A stretch of DNA of 64,000 nucleotides from Pseudotamlana haliotis. Its GTDB lineage: Bacteria; Bacteroidota; Bacteroidia; Flavobacteriales; Flavobacteriaceae. Where the stretch lies: contig NZ_WAAT01000045.1 in assembly GCF_008806375.1 (NCBI RefSeq), positions 38,060-102,059 of the forward strand, in the 5' to 3' direction. The translations under genes and the position numbers were made by a program. This document shows positions 42,960 to 53,633 of the stretch, one piece after another (the stretch's first letter is position 1; each line of letters opens with the position of its first letter). Under the pieces are notes generated by a model. That model searched no databases, had not been told where the DNA came from, and saw only the letters and a program-made list of their open reading frames with translations.

Positions 42960-43835
42960 TTAAGCCTCTATGCGTTGTACAATAATGTTACTCTCTTCTC
43001 TGATTCCATTCCATTCTACGGTTCTGGTCGCATCAATATGACGCAATCCCTTCCACCATCGTGGTTTGAAATAAAAAATCCAAGCCGATGCCTCATTCTT
43101 TGCGTCTGAAATTTCAATTTGATGCTCGGGGTGTAAAGCATTGTAATCATCTACGAAAAAGTAAAAGAGCTTTCCAAACTCCATGTGTTCTGGAGCTTTC
43201 ACCTTAAAGCGTCGTAATTCTTGGTCATCCAATTTCTTTTTAAATTCAAAACTAATAACCAACGGATTACTTAATTCATTACTAGTAGGGTCTTTAATTT
43301 CTTGGTTAATTGGGTAAAACCATTTTTTATAAACTTCAACAGGGATAGACATGGCAAATTCATAGGTTTTTAAAACCAAAAACGGCACCATAAAGGTTAG
43401 GCCCGCTGAAAGATAAACCCAAACAAATTCTGCTTTAAACTTGCTTACTACTTGAACAAAAACCATTGAAGCAACACCTAAAAAGGCCATTGTAAAGATC
43501 AATTCACCTAAAAAAGGCTGTTTGCTTTCTATAAGTTCTTTAAAAACGTTTCGAAGAGCAAACACATGAACAATGCCTAAAATAAAAAAGACAAACTCAA
43601 TAGCTAAATAGCTATTTGTTGACGAATTATCTAAAATTTTGTCATAAGTTAATAGACCTGCTAAGCCAAACAATAAAGCTAAAACCAAGGCATAAATAAG
43701 AGCCTTTAGTTTGTTTTTAGTAAACACCTGGCGTACATTCTTCACCAGTGCCATAAGCAAGGAACTTAGCAGCACAAGAATTAAACTTATTTTAAAAACA
43801 TCATTATTTAATAAACTTACCATCATTGTATTCAT
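42960..43835 (-). CDS. tssN: T6SS-iii membrane protein TssN
   Basis: 291 residues. The N-terminal half has about five membrane helices (for example ISLILVLLSSLLMALV and ALIYALVLALLFGLAGLL). The cytoplasmic C-terminal half starts near FYPINQEIKDPTSNEL and includes VISFEFKKKLDDQELRRF and WIFYFKPRWWKGLRHID. This layout is that of TssN, a component special to Bacteroidota T6SS (subtype iii). It is 28 nt upstream of tssD and 5 nt downstream of the baseplate-like gene. Confidence 0.8.
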   Translation of the reverse strand: MNTMMVSLLNNDVFKISLILVLLSSLLMALVKNVRQVFTKNKLKALIYALVLALLFGLAGLLTYDKILDNSSTNSYLAIEFVFFILGIVHVFALRNVFKELIESKQPFLGELIFTMAFLGVASMVFVQVVSKFKAEFVWVYLSAGLTFMVPFLVLKTYEFAMSIPVEVYKKWFYPINQEIKDPTSNELSNPLVISFEFKKKLDDQELRRFKVKAPEHMEFGKLFYFFVDDYNALHPEHQIEISDAKNEASAWIFYFKPRWWKGLRHIDATRTVEWNGIREESNIIVQRIEA

Positions 43836-43840
43836 AATAA

Positions 43841-44755
43841 TTAAACTCTAGTACTCATACCTAAATAGGCACCAACTTCCTTATCTAGTATAAACTCATT
43901 TTCTTGGTTGACTTCAATTTCAGTTCTAACGTTGTATTCGATAGGAATAAAAAAACTGTAAAACACCTCTACGAAGCGTAGCAATCCACTTTTTCCTAAA
44001 AACTGGTCGACTTCATTTTTTTTACAAGGCTGAATACTCACGTAAATTACAGGCTGTTGTACACTTAAAGTCTCTTGGTGTGTAATAAAATCAATCCCTA
44101 GTCTATTTTCAGATGGTGTTTGTAGCTTAACCTCTATGGTTTCAAACACTTTTTTATAAGAAACAGCAACACCTAGTAATTTCTCTAGACTTAAAAAAGT
44201 CTGTTCTAAATCACCGGCAATTTGATGAGCATAAGGCAACAAACGCATCAATTTAGCCGCATAAACCTGAGGAATCGATTGGTCAATTTTCCAAAAGTCC
44301 ATTAAAAAACCATCCTCCAAATTATTGAAGTCGCGAACTATGGCCTTTTCCTTTTTTTCTATGGCTACCCGTTGCCTGAAAAACTCATTTTCAATAGGTG
44401 CAAATAACAGTCGAGCCGCTTCTTCTTCTTTACTTTGCTGTTTCCGGTAAGCCGTATAGCTAACGTGATTACTTCTATCATTTACTTTATGAAAAACACC
44501 TTCTGGAAGTAAATCATAGAGTCCGTTGCGAGCTAAATCAAAATTTAGAAAAGCATTGTCTTTTTGGTCATCAACTAAAGTTAGTTGGCTAATGTCACTG
44601 CGATACCCCCTATTAAACGTACTTCTGCAAGAAACCACCGTATCAGAGTCACTCAAAGTTGTTTTCTCTTCTAGTTCAGTAACAAAAACTTCTGCTCTTA
44701 ACTTGTAGAAGCACTGTGATAATTCTTCGTATACGTTTTGAAGTTCGTTATTCAT
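43841..44755 (-). CDS. Probable T6SS-iii baseplate-associated protein (TssG/TssF-like)
   Basis: 304 residues, soluble, no signal peptide. The segment FDLARNGLYDLLPEGVFHK (about residues 72-90) is reminiscent of TssF/TssG-type baseplate proteins, and the position right before tssN fits a T6SS-iii gene order. The C-terminal half (VEVFYSFFIPIEYNVRTEIE) looks like a beta domain. I cannot decide between TssF, TssG or another subunit by reading alone. It follows the NlpC/P60 gene by 20 nt. Confidence 0.5.
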   Translation of the reverse strand: MNNELQNVYEELSQCFYKLRAEVFVTELEEKTTLSDSDTVVSCRSTFNRGYRSDISQLTLVDDQKDNAFLNFDLARNGLYDLLPEGVFHKVNDRSNHVSYTAYRKQQSKEEEAARLLFAPIENEFFRQRVAIEKKEKAIVRDFNNLEDGFLMDFWKIDQSIPQVYAAKLMRLLPYAHQIAGDLEQTFLSLEKLLGVAVSYKKVFETIEVKLQTPSENRLGIDFITHQETLSVQQPVIYVSIQPCKKNEVDQFLGKSGLLRFVEVFYSFFIPIEYNVRTEIEVNQENEFILDKEVGAYLGMSTRV

Positions 44756-44775
44756 CTATAGGGCTTAAAGTCAAA

Positions 44776-45375
44776 CTATTGTAAATCATTTCTTTTTCCG
44801 CCGGCTACAAAACGCTTTTCCCAAAACGGATTGGTGATATCACAAATTTTCACACCGCTAGTACCACTTCCTCCTTTGTATGATGTGGCATTAATAAATT
44901 TATTGTTGGCCAAATACACCCCAACATGTGAAATTTTTTGCTCACCTTCCTTATGGAAAAACAACAAGTCACCTTCTTGTAAAAACTCCATACCTCGAAA
45001 CTTATTGATATATTCCGATTCAAATTGCTTATGTGCTGTACGTTCAATATACTTATCGTAAATCTCCATATAAAGCAGCTGTGAAAATGAAGAACAATCA
45101 ATACCATCTTTAGTTTCACCGCCAAGCACATACGTCGTCCCCATCCAATCATCAATAAAGCTGTACAATTTTATGTTTTGTATAGAGTCAGGTACCGTAT
45201 TTAATAATTCGGCATATTCTAACTGAACAGGTAAAAAGGTTTTCTTAGGAAGAATACTATCGTAAGTCACTACTATATCATCATTATTTGCGGTCGTTTG
45301 AGCACCTTTACAGTTTACCAACATGAGGCCTACTAAAAGGAAAAGGCCAAGCTTATATGAAATTTTCAACATCAA
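44776..45375 (-). CDS. NlpC/P60-family peptidoglycan endopeptidase lipoprotein
   Basis: 199 residues with a lipoprotein signal (LFLLVGLMLVNCKG, Cys22) and an NlpC/P60 domain. Catalytic Cys94 lies in GIDCSSFSQLLY, His150 in KISHVGVYL, and the third polar residue is Asn162 in FINATSYKGG. It should cut the stem peptide of peptidoglycan. As the first gene of the T6SS-like run it may open the cell wall for assembly of the membrane complex, or it may be an unrelated cell-wall enzyme. The 299-nt spacer up to the SRP RNA gene contains nothing else that I can support. Confidence 0.88.
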   Translation of the reverse strand: MMLKISYKLGLFLLVGLMLVNCKGAQTTANNDDIVVTYDSILPKKTFLPVQLEYAELLNTVPDSIQNIKLYSFIDDWMGTTYVLGGETKDGIDCSSFSQLLYMEIYDKYIERTAHKQFESEYINKFRGMEFLQEGDLLFFHKEGEQKISHVGVYLANNKFINATSYKGGSGTSGVKICDITNPFWEKRFVAGGKRNDLQ

Positions 45376-45674
45376 TTTTAAAGTTTAGTCGTTACTAAGT
45401 CTTCTGAAGCAGAACACAAAGCATTTTAAAATAATTAATTTCTTATTATCACAAGAAGACAAATCTTACAAAAATCCCAAATTTACATATTTATCTCAAA
45501 CCATCATTATTTTTTGTAGTAAAAATATTATGATTTATAAACAAAGATGAATTAATGAATTTGTGATAAAAAGTAAGACTAATTAAAGCTGAATTGAAGT
45601 AAACGAACAGCCCTAAATTAAAAAATCTTGAAGCTAGATGTGCTATCAAGATTTGAGTTTTGGGTACAAAAAAA

Positions 45675-45768
45675 GGCAAGCTACCTACATCACACCGCTA
45701 CGACCATTTACCTTTGCTTCGTTCCCGACCTGGAGGATTCAACAGGAGCTGGTTGTGTAGGACTTGCC
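45675..45768 (-). ncRNA. ffs: 4.5S signal recognition particle RNA (bacterial small SRP RNA)
   Basis: About 94 nt that fold into one long hairpin. The ends GGCAAG...CTTGCC pair, and the tip has the conserved SRP Alu-less domain IV sequence, with CAGGTCGGGAACGAAGCAA near the apex and TCCTGTTGAATCCTCC before it (minus strand). A T-run (45667-45674) follows the closing stem and terminates transcription. A TATATTTG -7 box (45774-45781) lies 5 nt upstream of the RNA, with TTG 19 nt before the box. The RNA binds Ffh and targets nascent membrane proteins. Confidence 0.96.
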
Positions 45769-45773
45769 GGGTG

Positions 45774-45781
45774 CAAATATA
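45774..45781 (-). promoter_or_regulatory. -7 box of the SRP RNA promoter
   Basis: TATATTTG with TTG 19 nt upstream matches the Bacteroidota TTTG-N19-TAnnTTTG promoter. Only 5 nt separate the box from the first paired base of the RNA, so the transcription start is about 5-6 nt after the final G. Confidence 0.85.
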
Positions 45782-45857
45782 CAACCTTTTAAAAATATCA
45801 CAATGATTTTTTAAACTGATTTTTAATAAATATCTTGCCTTAAATTATATTCGTAAC

Positions 45858-46892
45858 ATGACATCATTCAAACAACTCGCAATCACATTTTTAAGCCTCG
45901 CTGTTTTTTCTTGCGGCTCTAACGGAAATTCAAAAAAAAGTGATTTTTCTATCACAACCAATGCCAAAAAAGGAAATATTTCTAATAATAAGACCTTAAA
46001 TTTGGACATAGAAAACGTAAAAGAACAGACCATTGACTCTGTTTTTTATTCTTTAGATGGTGAACCTATAAATTCTGGTTACAATTTAGAAAATGAAACA
46101 TTAGGAAAACATGTACTAGAAGCGGTTGTATATTTTGAAGGTGAAAAACAAACGACAACTTCTCCCTTCACTATATTAAATAGTGAATTACCTAAAGTAT
46201 ATACTTATAAAATCATCAATGAATATCCTCATGATATTACCTCATACACTCAAGGTTTAGAGTTTTATAAAGACACCTTGTATGAAAGCACTGGGCAGTA
46301 TAAAGAATCGAAACTTAGAAAAGTAGACTATAAAACGGGTGAAATTTTAAAAAACATCAATTTAGATGATGCTTATTTTGGGGAAGGCTTAACCGTTTTG
46401 AACGATAAAGTATATCAGCTCACTTGGCAAAAAGGCACTGGATTCGTTTACGATGCCAATACCCTAGAAAAAATTAATTCTTTTAAATACGGAAACAGCA
46501 AAGAAGGTTGGGGTTTATGTCATATTGATAATACCATATATAAAAGTGACGGTACCGAAAAAATTTGGCTACTAAACCCAGATACGCTTACAGAGGAAGA
46601 TTACATTCAAGTGTACACTAACAAAGGAAAAATTGTTGGTATTAATGAAATGGAATGGATTGACGGACTTATCTACGCGAACCGTTACCAAAAAGACGGT
46701 GTGGCTATCATTAATCCTAAAAACGGAGCCGTAATTGCCGTGGTTGACTTCACACCTCTTAAAAATTTAGTGACACAACATGAAGGCTTAGATGTTTTAA
46801 ATGGTATTGCTTATAACCCAAAAACGAAGACTATTTTCGTGACCGGAAAACGTTGGGACAAGCTATTTGAGATTGAAATTGTTAAAGAATAA
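45858..46892 (+). CDS. Glutaminyl-peptide cyclotransferase-family lipoprotein
   Basis: 344 residues with a lipoprotein signal (LAITFLSLAVFSCGSN). The C-terminal two-thirds (from about 115) form a five-bladed beta-propeller, with PHDITSYTQGLEFYKDTLYE and the signature ESTGQYKESKLRKV then WQKGTGFVYD. This is the plant/bacterial-type glutamine cyclotransferase (PF05096), which makes N-terminal pyroglutamate on exported proteins. The N-terminal 100 residues are a predicted Ig-like or linker domain. A TATATTCG box ends 4 nt before the ATG, so the message may be leaderless. It is the first plus-strand gene after the SRP RNA. Confidence 0.9.
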   Translation: MTSFKQLAITFLSLAVFSCGSNGNSKKSDFSITTNAKKGNISNNKTLNLDIENVKEQTIDSVFYSLDGEPINSGYNLENETLGKHVLEAVVYFEGEKQTTTSPFTILNSELPKVYTYKIINEYPHDITSYTQGLEFYKDTLYESTGQYKESKLRKVDYKTGEILKNINLDDAYFGEGLTVLNDKVYQLTWQKGTGFVYDANTLEKINSFKYGNSKEGWGLCHIDNTIYKSDGTEKIWLLNPDTLTEEDYIQVYTNKGKIVGINEMEWIDGLIYANRYQKDGVAIINPKNGAVIAVVDFTPLKNLVTQHEGLDVLNGIAYNPKTKTIFVTGKRWDKLFEIEIVKE

Positions 46893-46958
46893 AGTGAAAT
46901 TTTCGCTTATGACATAGATTTAGCCCCAAAAAATTACGGTTTACATAAGGATATCAAT

Positions 46959-46966
46959 TATATTTG
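46959..46966 (+). promoter_or_regulatory. -7 box of the cydAB operon
   Basis: TATATTTG lies 24 nt before the cydA ATG (46991). It contains the TTG of a longer open frame, which rules out that TTG as the start codon. Confidence 0.65.
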
Positions 46967-46990
46967 TTTTCGTACACTAAACCAACTTTT

Positions 46991-48295
46991 ATGGATAATT
47001 TAGATGCCGCAAGACTGCAAATGGCATTTACCCTCATTTTTCACATTGTATTTGCCTGTGTAGGGATGGTCATGCCTTTTTTTATGATTGTAGCACACAA
47101 AAAATGGCTAAATACCAAAGACCCTGTATACCTTAAACTTACTAAATCATGGCAAAAAGGTGTTGCTATTTTCTTTGTTGTAGGCGCCGTGTCTGGAACC
47201 GCTTTGTCTTTTGAACTTGGGCTCCTATGGCCTGAATTCATGAAACATGCCGGGCCCATTATTGGTATGCCTTTTTCATTAGAAGGTGCTGCCTTTTTTG
47301 TTGAAGCTATTGCTTTAGGCTTTTACCTGTATGGCTGGGATAAAATCCCTGAAAAATTTCATTGGTTTACGGGAGTTATTGTTGGTGTTTCTGGTGTAGC
47401 CTCTGGAATCCTCGTAGTATCGGCAAATGGTTGGATGAATGCCCCTTCTGGTTTCGATTATATTAATGGTGAATTTGTAAACATAGATCCTGTTCAAGCG
47501 CTATTAAATCCCGCTTGGTTTACCCAAGCCTTGCACATGACTTTAGCGGCATTTACTGCCACAGGTTTTGCAGTTGCTGGTATTCATGCCTATCAAATAT
47601 ATAAAAGACGCCATTTAGACTTACATAAAAAAGCTTTTAAAATCGCCATTACCTTTGGTGCAGTGGCAGCCATCTTACAACCTATTAGTGGTGATTTATC
47701 GGCTAAAGACATTGCAGAACGCCAACCTGTTAAACTGGCTGCCATGGAAGCCCACTACGAAACCAAAAAGGGCGCACCATTACTTATTGGTGGTATTGTA
47801 AATGAAGAGACCAGAGAAGTTACCCATAAAATTGAAATCCCGAAAGCCTTATCATTTTTAGCTTTTGGCGATTTTGACGCTGAAGTAAAAGGCCTTAATG
47901 ACTTCCCAGAAGATGTACACCCTAATGTGCCTATAGTGCATTACGCCTTCCAAATTATGGTGGGTATAGGTACCCTACTTCTATTGGTTGGATTACTCTT
48001 TTTTATCAGTTTAATAAAAAAATCATGGTGGGAAAAACGAAAATTTTGGCTTCTGTTTGCCCTTTTAGGCCCTTTCGGGTTTATTGCTTTAGAAGCGGGT
48101 TGGATAGTTACCGAAGTTGGTAGACAACCTTGGATTATCCATAATATCATGAGAACCAAAGATGCAGTAACACCAATGCCTGGTATGATTTACAGCTTCT
48201 ATATGTACATGGGCTTATACGGCATATTAACAATTGCTGTGACTTGGCTTATGATGCGACAAATAAAATCTCTTAACCATCCTTATCTGAAGTAA
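46991..48295 (+). CDS. cydA: Cytochrome bd ubiquinol oxidase subunit I
   Basis: 434 residues from ATG at 46991-46993. A longer frame begins at TTG 46964, but that codon is part of the TATATTTG -7 box (46959-46966), so the ATG is the start. Landmarks are His18 (heme b595 ligand) in LIFHIVF, the quinol-binding GRQPW at 377-381 and about nine membrane helices. The Q-loop is of the short type. It reduces oxygen with quinol at low oxygen. The start of cydB lies 1 nt after its stop. Confidence 0.96.
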   Translation: MDNLDAARLQMAFTLIFHIVFACVGMVMPFFMIVAHKKWLNTKDPVYLKLTKSWQKGVAIFFVVGAVSGTALSFELGLLWPEFMKHAGPIIGMPFSLEGAAFFVEAIALGFYLYGWDKIPEKFHWFTGVIVGVSGVASGILVVSANGWMNAPSGFDYINGEFVNIDPVQALLNPAWFTQALHMTLAAFTATGFAVAGIHAYQIYKRRHLDLHKKAFKIAITFGAVAAILQPISGDLSAKDIAERQPVKLAAMEAHYETKKGAPLLIGGIVNEETREVTHKIEIPKALSFLAFGDFDAEVKGLNDFPEDVHPNVPIVHYAFQIMVGIGTLLLLVGLLFFISLIKKSWWEKRKFWLLFALLGPFGFIALEAGWIVTEVGRQPWIIHNIMRTKDAVTPMPGMIYSFYMYMGLYGILTIAVTWLMMRQIKSLNHPYLK

Positions 48296-48296
48296 A

Positions 48297-49316
48297 ATGC
48301 TATATATTGTTTTATTCTTTTTAATGTTTTCATTGTTACTCTACGTGATTCTAGCTGGAGCAGATTTTGGAGCGGGTATTGTTGAATTGTTTTCTACTAA
48401 AAAAAATCAGCAGCTCACTAAAAAAACGCTGTATCGTGTGATGGGTCCTGTTTGGGAAGCTAACCATATTTGGATTATCATATTGGTCGTTATTCTATGG
48501 GTAGGTTTTCCAAAGTTCTATAATGTCCTATCAGTTTTTTTACATATTCCTTTAACCCTCGTTTTATTAGGGATTACCATGCGTGGTGTGGCTTTTGTAT
48601 TTAGACATTATGATGCCTTTAAAGATAAATCGCAAATTTTATACGACTGGATGTTTCGAATTTCCAGCTTAATAACCCCAATATTTTTAGGAACGACTGT
48701 GGGATCAATGATTTCAGGACAACTTATTATAACCGAATCTTTTGAAGACTACAACTTCGTGGAACTTTTTGTTCAGCCTTGGTTTAATGGTTTTTCAATA
48801 CTAGTAGGCCTGTTTTTTGCGGCTTTATGCACATTCTTAGCTTCTATTCTTCTCATTGGAGAATCACATGCAAATGACCGACACGTTTACGTTACAAAAG
48901 CAGAGAAAGCGACTGCTGCCGTTGTAGGCATCGGATTTATAGTTATTTGTTACGGATTTTACCATGAAATTACTTTTGTAACCGACTTTATAAAAAATCC
49001 ACTAACCCTAGGCGGCGTGATTTTATCTTTCATTTTAATTTTCCCACTAGTTCAAAGTATCAAAAAGGCTAAAAAAGTAACTTCCAGAGCACTAGCGGGT
49101 ATTCAAGTGACATTAATCTTAGCCGCAGCCGTAATGACCCATTTTCCAATTTTAATTATTGGTTACAATACTCAAATTAATCTCATAGAATCGGCTTCTC
49201 CTGAAAAGGTAATCAATGTACTAGCGATTTCGCTAATTATAGGTGGCGCAGTCATTCTACCAGGCTTATTTCATTTGATGAAATCATTTAAAATGATTAA
49301 AGTTTTAGATGACTAA
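48297..49316 (+). CDS. cydB: Cytochrome bd ubiquinol oxidase subunit II
   Basis: 339 residues with about eight membrane helices and the typical opening LYVILAGADFGAGIVELF, followed by GPVWEANHIWIIILVVILWV and FRHYDAF. It forms the heterodimer with CydA and stabilises the hemes. It is co-transcribed with cydA (1 nt between them). I see no cydX-like short frame directly after it. The quinol substrate is probably menaquinol, in line with the men genes in the window. Confidence 0.95.
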   Translation: MLYIVLFFLMFSLLLYVILAGADFGAGIVELFSTKKNQQLTKKTLYRVMGPVWEANHIWIIILVVILWVGFPKFYNVLSVFLHIPLTLVLLGITMRGVAFVFRHYDAFKDKSQILYDWMFRISSLITPIFLGTTVGSMISGQLIITESFEDYNFVELFVQPWFNGFSILVGLFFAALCTFLASILLIGESHANDRHVYVTKAEKATAAVVGIGFIVICYGFYHEITFVTDFIKNPLTLGGVILSFILIFPLVQSIKKAKKVTSRALAGIQVTLILAAAVMTHFPILIIGYNTQINLIESASPEKVINVLAISLIIGGAVILPGLFHLMKSFKMIKVLDD

Positions 49317-49350
49317 TTTCAATAAAACCTAAAAAAAACCACTAAATCTC

Positions 49351-49824
49351 CTAGTCTTCCAACACTTTAACAAGTTCAGAAAAACCTTTTGATTTCGCAT
49401 GGTCTAGCGCTGTTTTACCTTCTTGATCGGTAAGGGTTTTATCAGCGCTTTTTTTTAACAAAAAGTTAACCATGTCTTGCTTATCATACATGGCAGCAAA
49501 GATTAAAGGAGTAACGCCTTGATTGTTTTTTGCGTTAATATCAGCCTCATGTTCCAATAAATATTCAGCTAGGGCTAGATTCCCCTTAAAGGCCACACCA
49601 ATTAAGGCGGTGTTTCCCATAGCATCCCTAGCATCTACTGGCGCTTTATAATCAATTAAAGTTTTTGCAATGGCATCTTTATCAAAATAAGAAGCCAAAA
49701 TTAATGGCGGAAATCCGCGGTCATCTCTAGCATCAACCAAATCTGGTTGAGTTTTCAACATACTGATAATTTCTTCCTCATTACCATCTTGTATTTTACT
49801 AAAAAATATAGCTTTGTTTTCCAT
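49351..49824 (-). CDS. Ankyrin-repeat protein downstream of katG
   Basis: 157 residues made almost wholly of four ankyrin repeats (each about 33 residues, with DDRGFPPLILASY, DAMGNTALIGVAFKG, NNQGVTPLIFAAMYD and DQEGKTALDHAKSKG), plus a short cap. It has no signal peptide. In Pseudomonas an ankyrin protein (AnkB) next to a catalase gene supports catalase activity; the position here (same strand, 209 nt after katG) is similar. A strong terminator (49838-49873) sits in between, so it also needs its own promoter or readthrough. Confidence 0.9.
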   Translation of the reverse strand: MENKAIFFSKIQDGNEEEIISMLKTQPDLVDARDDRGFPPLILASYFDKDAIAKTLIDYKAPVDARDAMGNTALIGVAFKGNLALAEYLLEHEADINAKNNQGVTPLIFAAMYDKQDMVNFLLKKSADKTLTDQEGKTALDHAKSKGFSELVKVLED

Positions 49825-49837
49825 TTATTATAGGGTT

Positions 49838-49873
49838 AAAAAAAATGGGATAAGAGTTTAACTGCTTATCCCA
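49838..49873 (-). terminator. Intrinsic terminator between katG and the ankyrin gene
   Basis: TGGGATAAG (49846-49854) pairs with CTTATCCCA (49865-49873) around a 10-nt loop, and eight Ts follow on the minus strand. It should stop most katG transcripts. Confidence 0.9.
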
Positions 49874-49961
49874 ATTTATAAATTAATGATTATCCTTAAT
49901 TTGTCAAAAATATATTGATTTTGGCATTCCGAGTTAACCAGGAATATTATTAACCATCAAC

Positions 49962-49987
49962 AGATTCTTCACTTCGTTCTGAATGAC
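49962..49987. repeat. Dispersed AGATTCTTCACTTCG-type repeat after katG
   Basis: AGATTCTTCACTTCGTTCTG followed by AATGAC resembles the dispersed family seen at 20992-21027 and 31327-31353 in its TCATTC/GAATGA half. It lies between katG and its terminator. Confidence 0.55.
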
Positions 49988-50033
49988 AACGATATTAATT
50001 TGAATGATTATAACATGCATCATCAATCAATTA

Positions 50034-52250
<2,217 letters not shown>

Positions 52251-52291
52251 TTAATTGTAAAAAATGATTTTAAGAGCGTGGAGATTGATTA

Positions 52292-52312
52292 CAAATTTAC
52301 GAACAGGTGTTC
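52292..52312 (-). promoter_or_regulatory. katG promoter with overlapping palindrome
   Basis: On the minus strand TAAATTTG (52292-52299) matches the -7 consensus. GAACACCTGTTC (52301-52312) is an inverted repeat with a 2-nt centre, ending 1 nt upstream of the box, a good position for a repressor or peroxide-sensing activator. Confidence 0.5.
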
Positions 52313-52657
52313 AAAAAAAATCCCAAGCAAATGTTAATAATCTACCCCGTAATAATCAAAAAACTATACTAGATATCTATTGAATAGAAATAACAGATGA
52401 CAAGTATTTGAGTCCGTTTAATCAGTTTCTTTAGTTAAAAACAATTAAAAATACAGAAATTTATTGAATTTCAAACTGTAAAAAAAGACCTTATATATTC
52501 TAATTGAATAAGTTATCATGAAGCTTAACGCTATTCAATAGCGTCCAACCTCTGAAGTTATTTTCAGAAAAACTATGAGACCTAAAATTATATTCTCAAT
52601 TTAGACAAAACCCGTAATTATTAGTATTTTTATCTCCTTAAACATAAAAACAAAACA
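52313..52657. promoter_or_regulatory. Spacer between divergent katG and tpx
   Basis: It contains a perfect 17-nt palindrome, ACGCTATT-C-AATAGCGT, at 52528-52544, and AT-rich sequence otherwise. Since tpx (plus strand) starts at 52658, the palindrome is 113 nt upstream of it and could be an operator or a small hairpin. Nothing else is visible. Confidence 0.45.
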
Positions 52658-53155
52658 ATGGCCACAGTAACATTAAAAGGAAACAAAATAAACACCTCTG
52701 GAAAATTACCTGAGGTAGGCACAAAAGCTCCAGAATTCACCTTAACCGGAACCGATTTATCCTCTAAAAGTTTGAGTGATTTTTCAGGAAGCAAAGTCGT
52801 TTTAAACATATTTCCTAGTGTTGACACAGGTACTTGTGCTCAGTCTGTACGTACCTTCAACAAAGAAGCTAGCAACTTAGAGAACACTAAAGTCGTTTGT
52901 ATTTCTCGTGATTTACCTTTTGCTCAAGGCCGCTTTTGTGGTGCTGAAGGTATCGAAAATGTTGTTAGCCTTTCAGATTATAAAGATGGTAGCTTCGGAA
53001 AAGCATACGGTTTAGACTTTGTTGATGGTCCTTTGGAAGCTTTACATTCACGTTGTATCGTTGTTTTAGACGAAAATGGCGTGGTAAAACACACCGAACA
53101 AGTTAATGAAACCGTTGACGAACCAAATTATAAAGCAGCTTTAGAAGCGCTTTAA
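52658..53155 (+). CDS. tpx: Thiol peroxidase
   Basis: 165 residues, full length. The peroxidatic Cys60 is in SVDTGTCAQSV and the resolving Cys94 in FAQGRFCGAEG, the spacing of atypical 2-Cys Tpx peroxiredoxins. The thioredoxin-like fold starts GTKAPEFTLTG. It reduces alkyl peroxides with thioredoxin. It is divergent from katG and lies 1 nt before dgkA, so it may be co-transcribed with that gene. Confidence 0.96.
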   Translation: MATVTLKGNKINTSGKLPEVGTKAPEFTLTGTDLSSKSLSDFSGSKVVLNIFPSVDTGTCAQSVRTFNKEASNLENTKVVCISRDLPFAQGRFCGAEGIENVVSLSDYKDGSFGKAYGLDFVDGPLEALHSRCIVVLDENGVVKHTEQVNETVDEPNYKAALEAL

Positions 53156-53156
53156 A

Positions 53157-53525
53157 ATGCAAAAAAAAGAATCCCTTTTAGTAAACCGAATAAAAAGTGT
53201 TGGGTATGCCTTTAAAGGCGCGTTTTTATTAATAAAAACGGAATCGAGTATAAAAATTCAATGTGCCATCGCTATAATCGTAACCGTGTTCGGGTTTGTT
53301 TTTGATATTTCAAGCTACGAATGGCTGGCACAAACCTTAGCCATTGGTTTAGTAATGAGTATGGAAGGTATGAATACCGCCATAGAAGAAATAGCAAATT
53401 TTATACACCCTGAACACCATACTAAAATTGGTTTAATTAAAGATATTGCGGCAGGGGCTGTTTTTATAGCCTCTGTTTTTTCTTGTATTGTTGGTTTTAT
53501 TATCTATCTTCCAAAGATTTTTTAA
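53157..53525 (+). CDS. dgkA: Diacylglycerol kinase family membrane protein
   Basis: 122 residues with three membrane segments and the signature SMEGMNTAIEEIANFI (E-x3-N-x-A-x-E) at about residues 62-77. It is the small integral-membrane type, which phosphorylates diacylglycerol or undecaprenol. The start is 1 nt after tpx. In Bacteroidota this type may act on undecaprenol; the substrate cannot be told here. Confidence 0.9.
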   Translation: MQKKESLLVNRIKSVGYAFKGAFLLIKTESSIKIQCAIAIIVTVFGFVFDISSYEWLAQTLAIGLVMSMEGMNTAIEEIANFIHPEHHTKIGLIKDIAAGAVFIASVFSCIVGFIIYLPKIF

Positions 53526-53561
53526 AATACTTTTACCTTTAGGATAAACGTTAGTAATTTG

Positions 53562-53569
53562 TATTTTTG
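53562..53569 (+). promoter_or_regulatory. Candidate -7 box for ftsK
   Basis: TATTTTTG matches TAnnTTTG and lies 64 nt before the ftsK ATG in the only spacer of the dgkA-ftsK-lolA-lptF/G run. Confidence 0.5.
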
Positions 53570-53633
53570 CTGCTTTACGAAACATTTTAATGCAGTATTT
53601 ATTAGTATTTCAATTTGAATCAACAACTCATTA

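Noticed and set aside
45491..45679. 62-codon frame between the NlpC/P60 gene and the SRP RNA
   Set aside because: It overlaps the SRP RNA 3' end and terminator and lacks a promoter or start context.
46964..46990. Nine-codon N-terminal extension of CydA from TTG
   Set aside because: The TTG is part of the -7 box, so it would not be in the mRNA.
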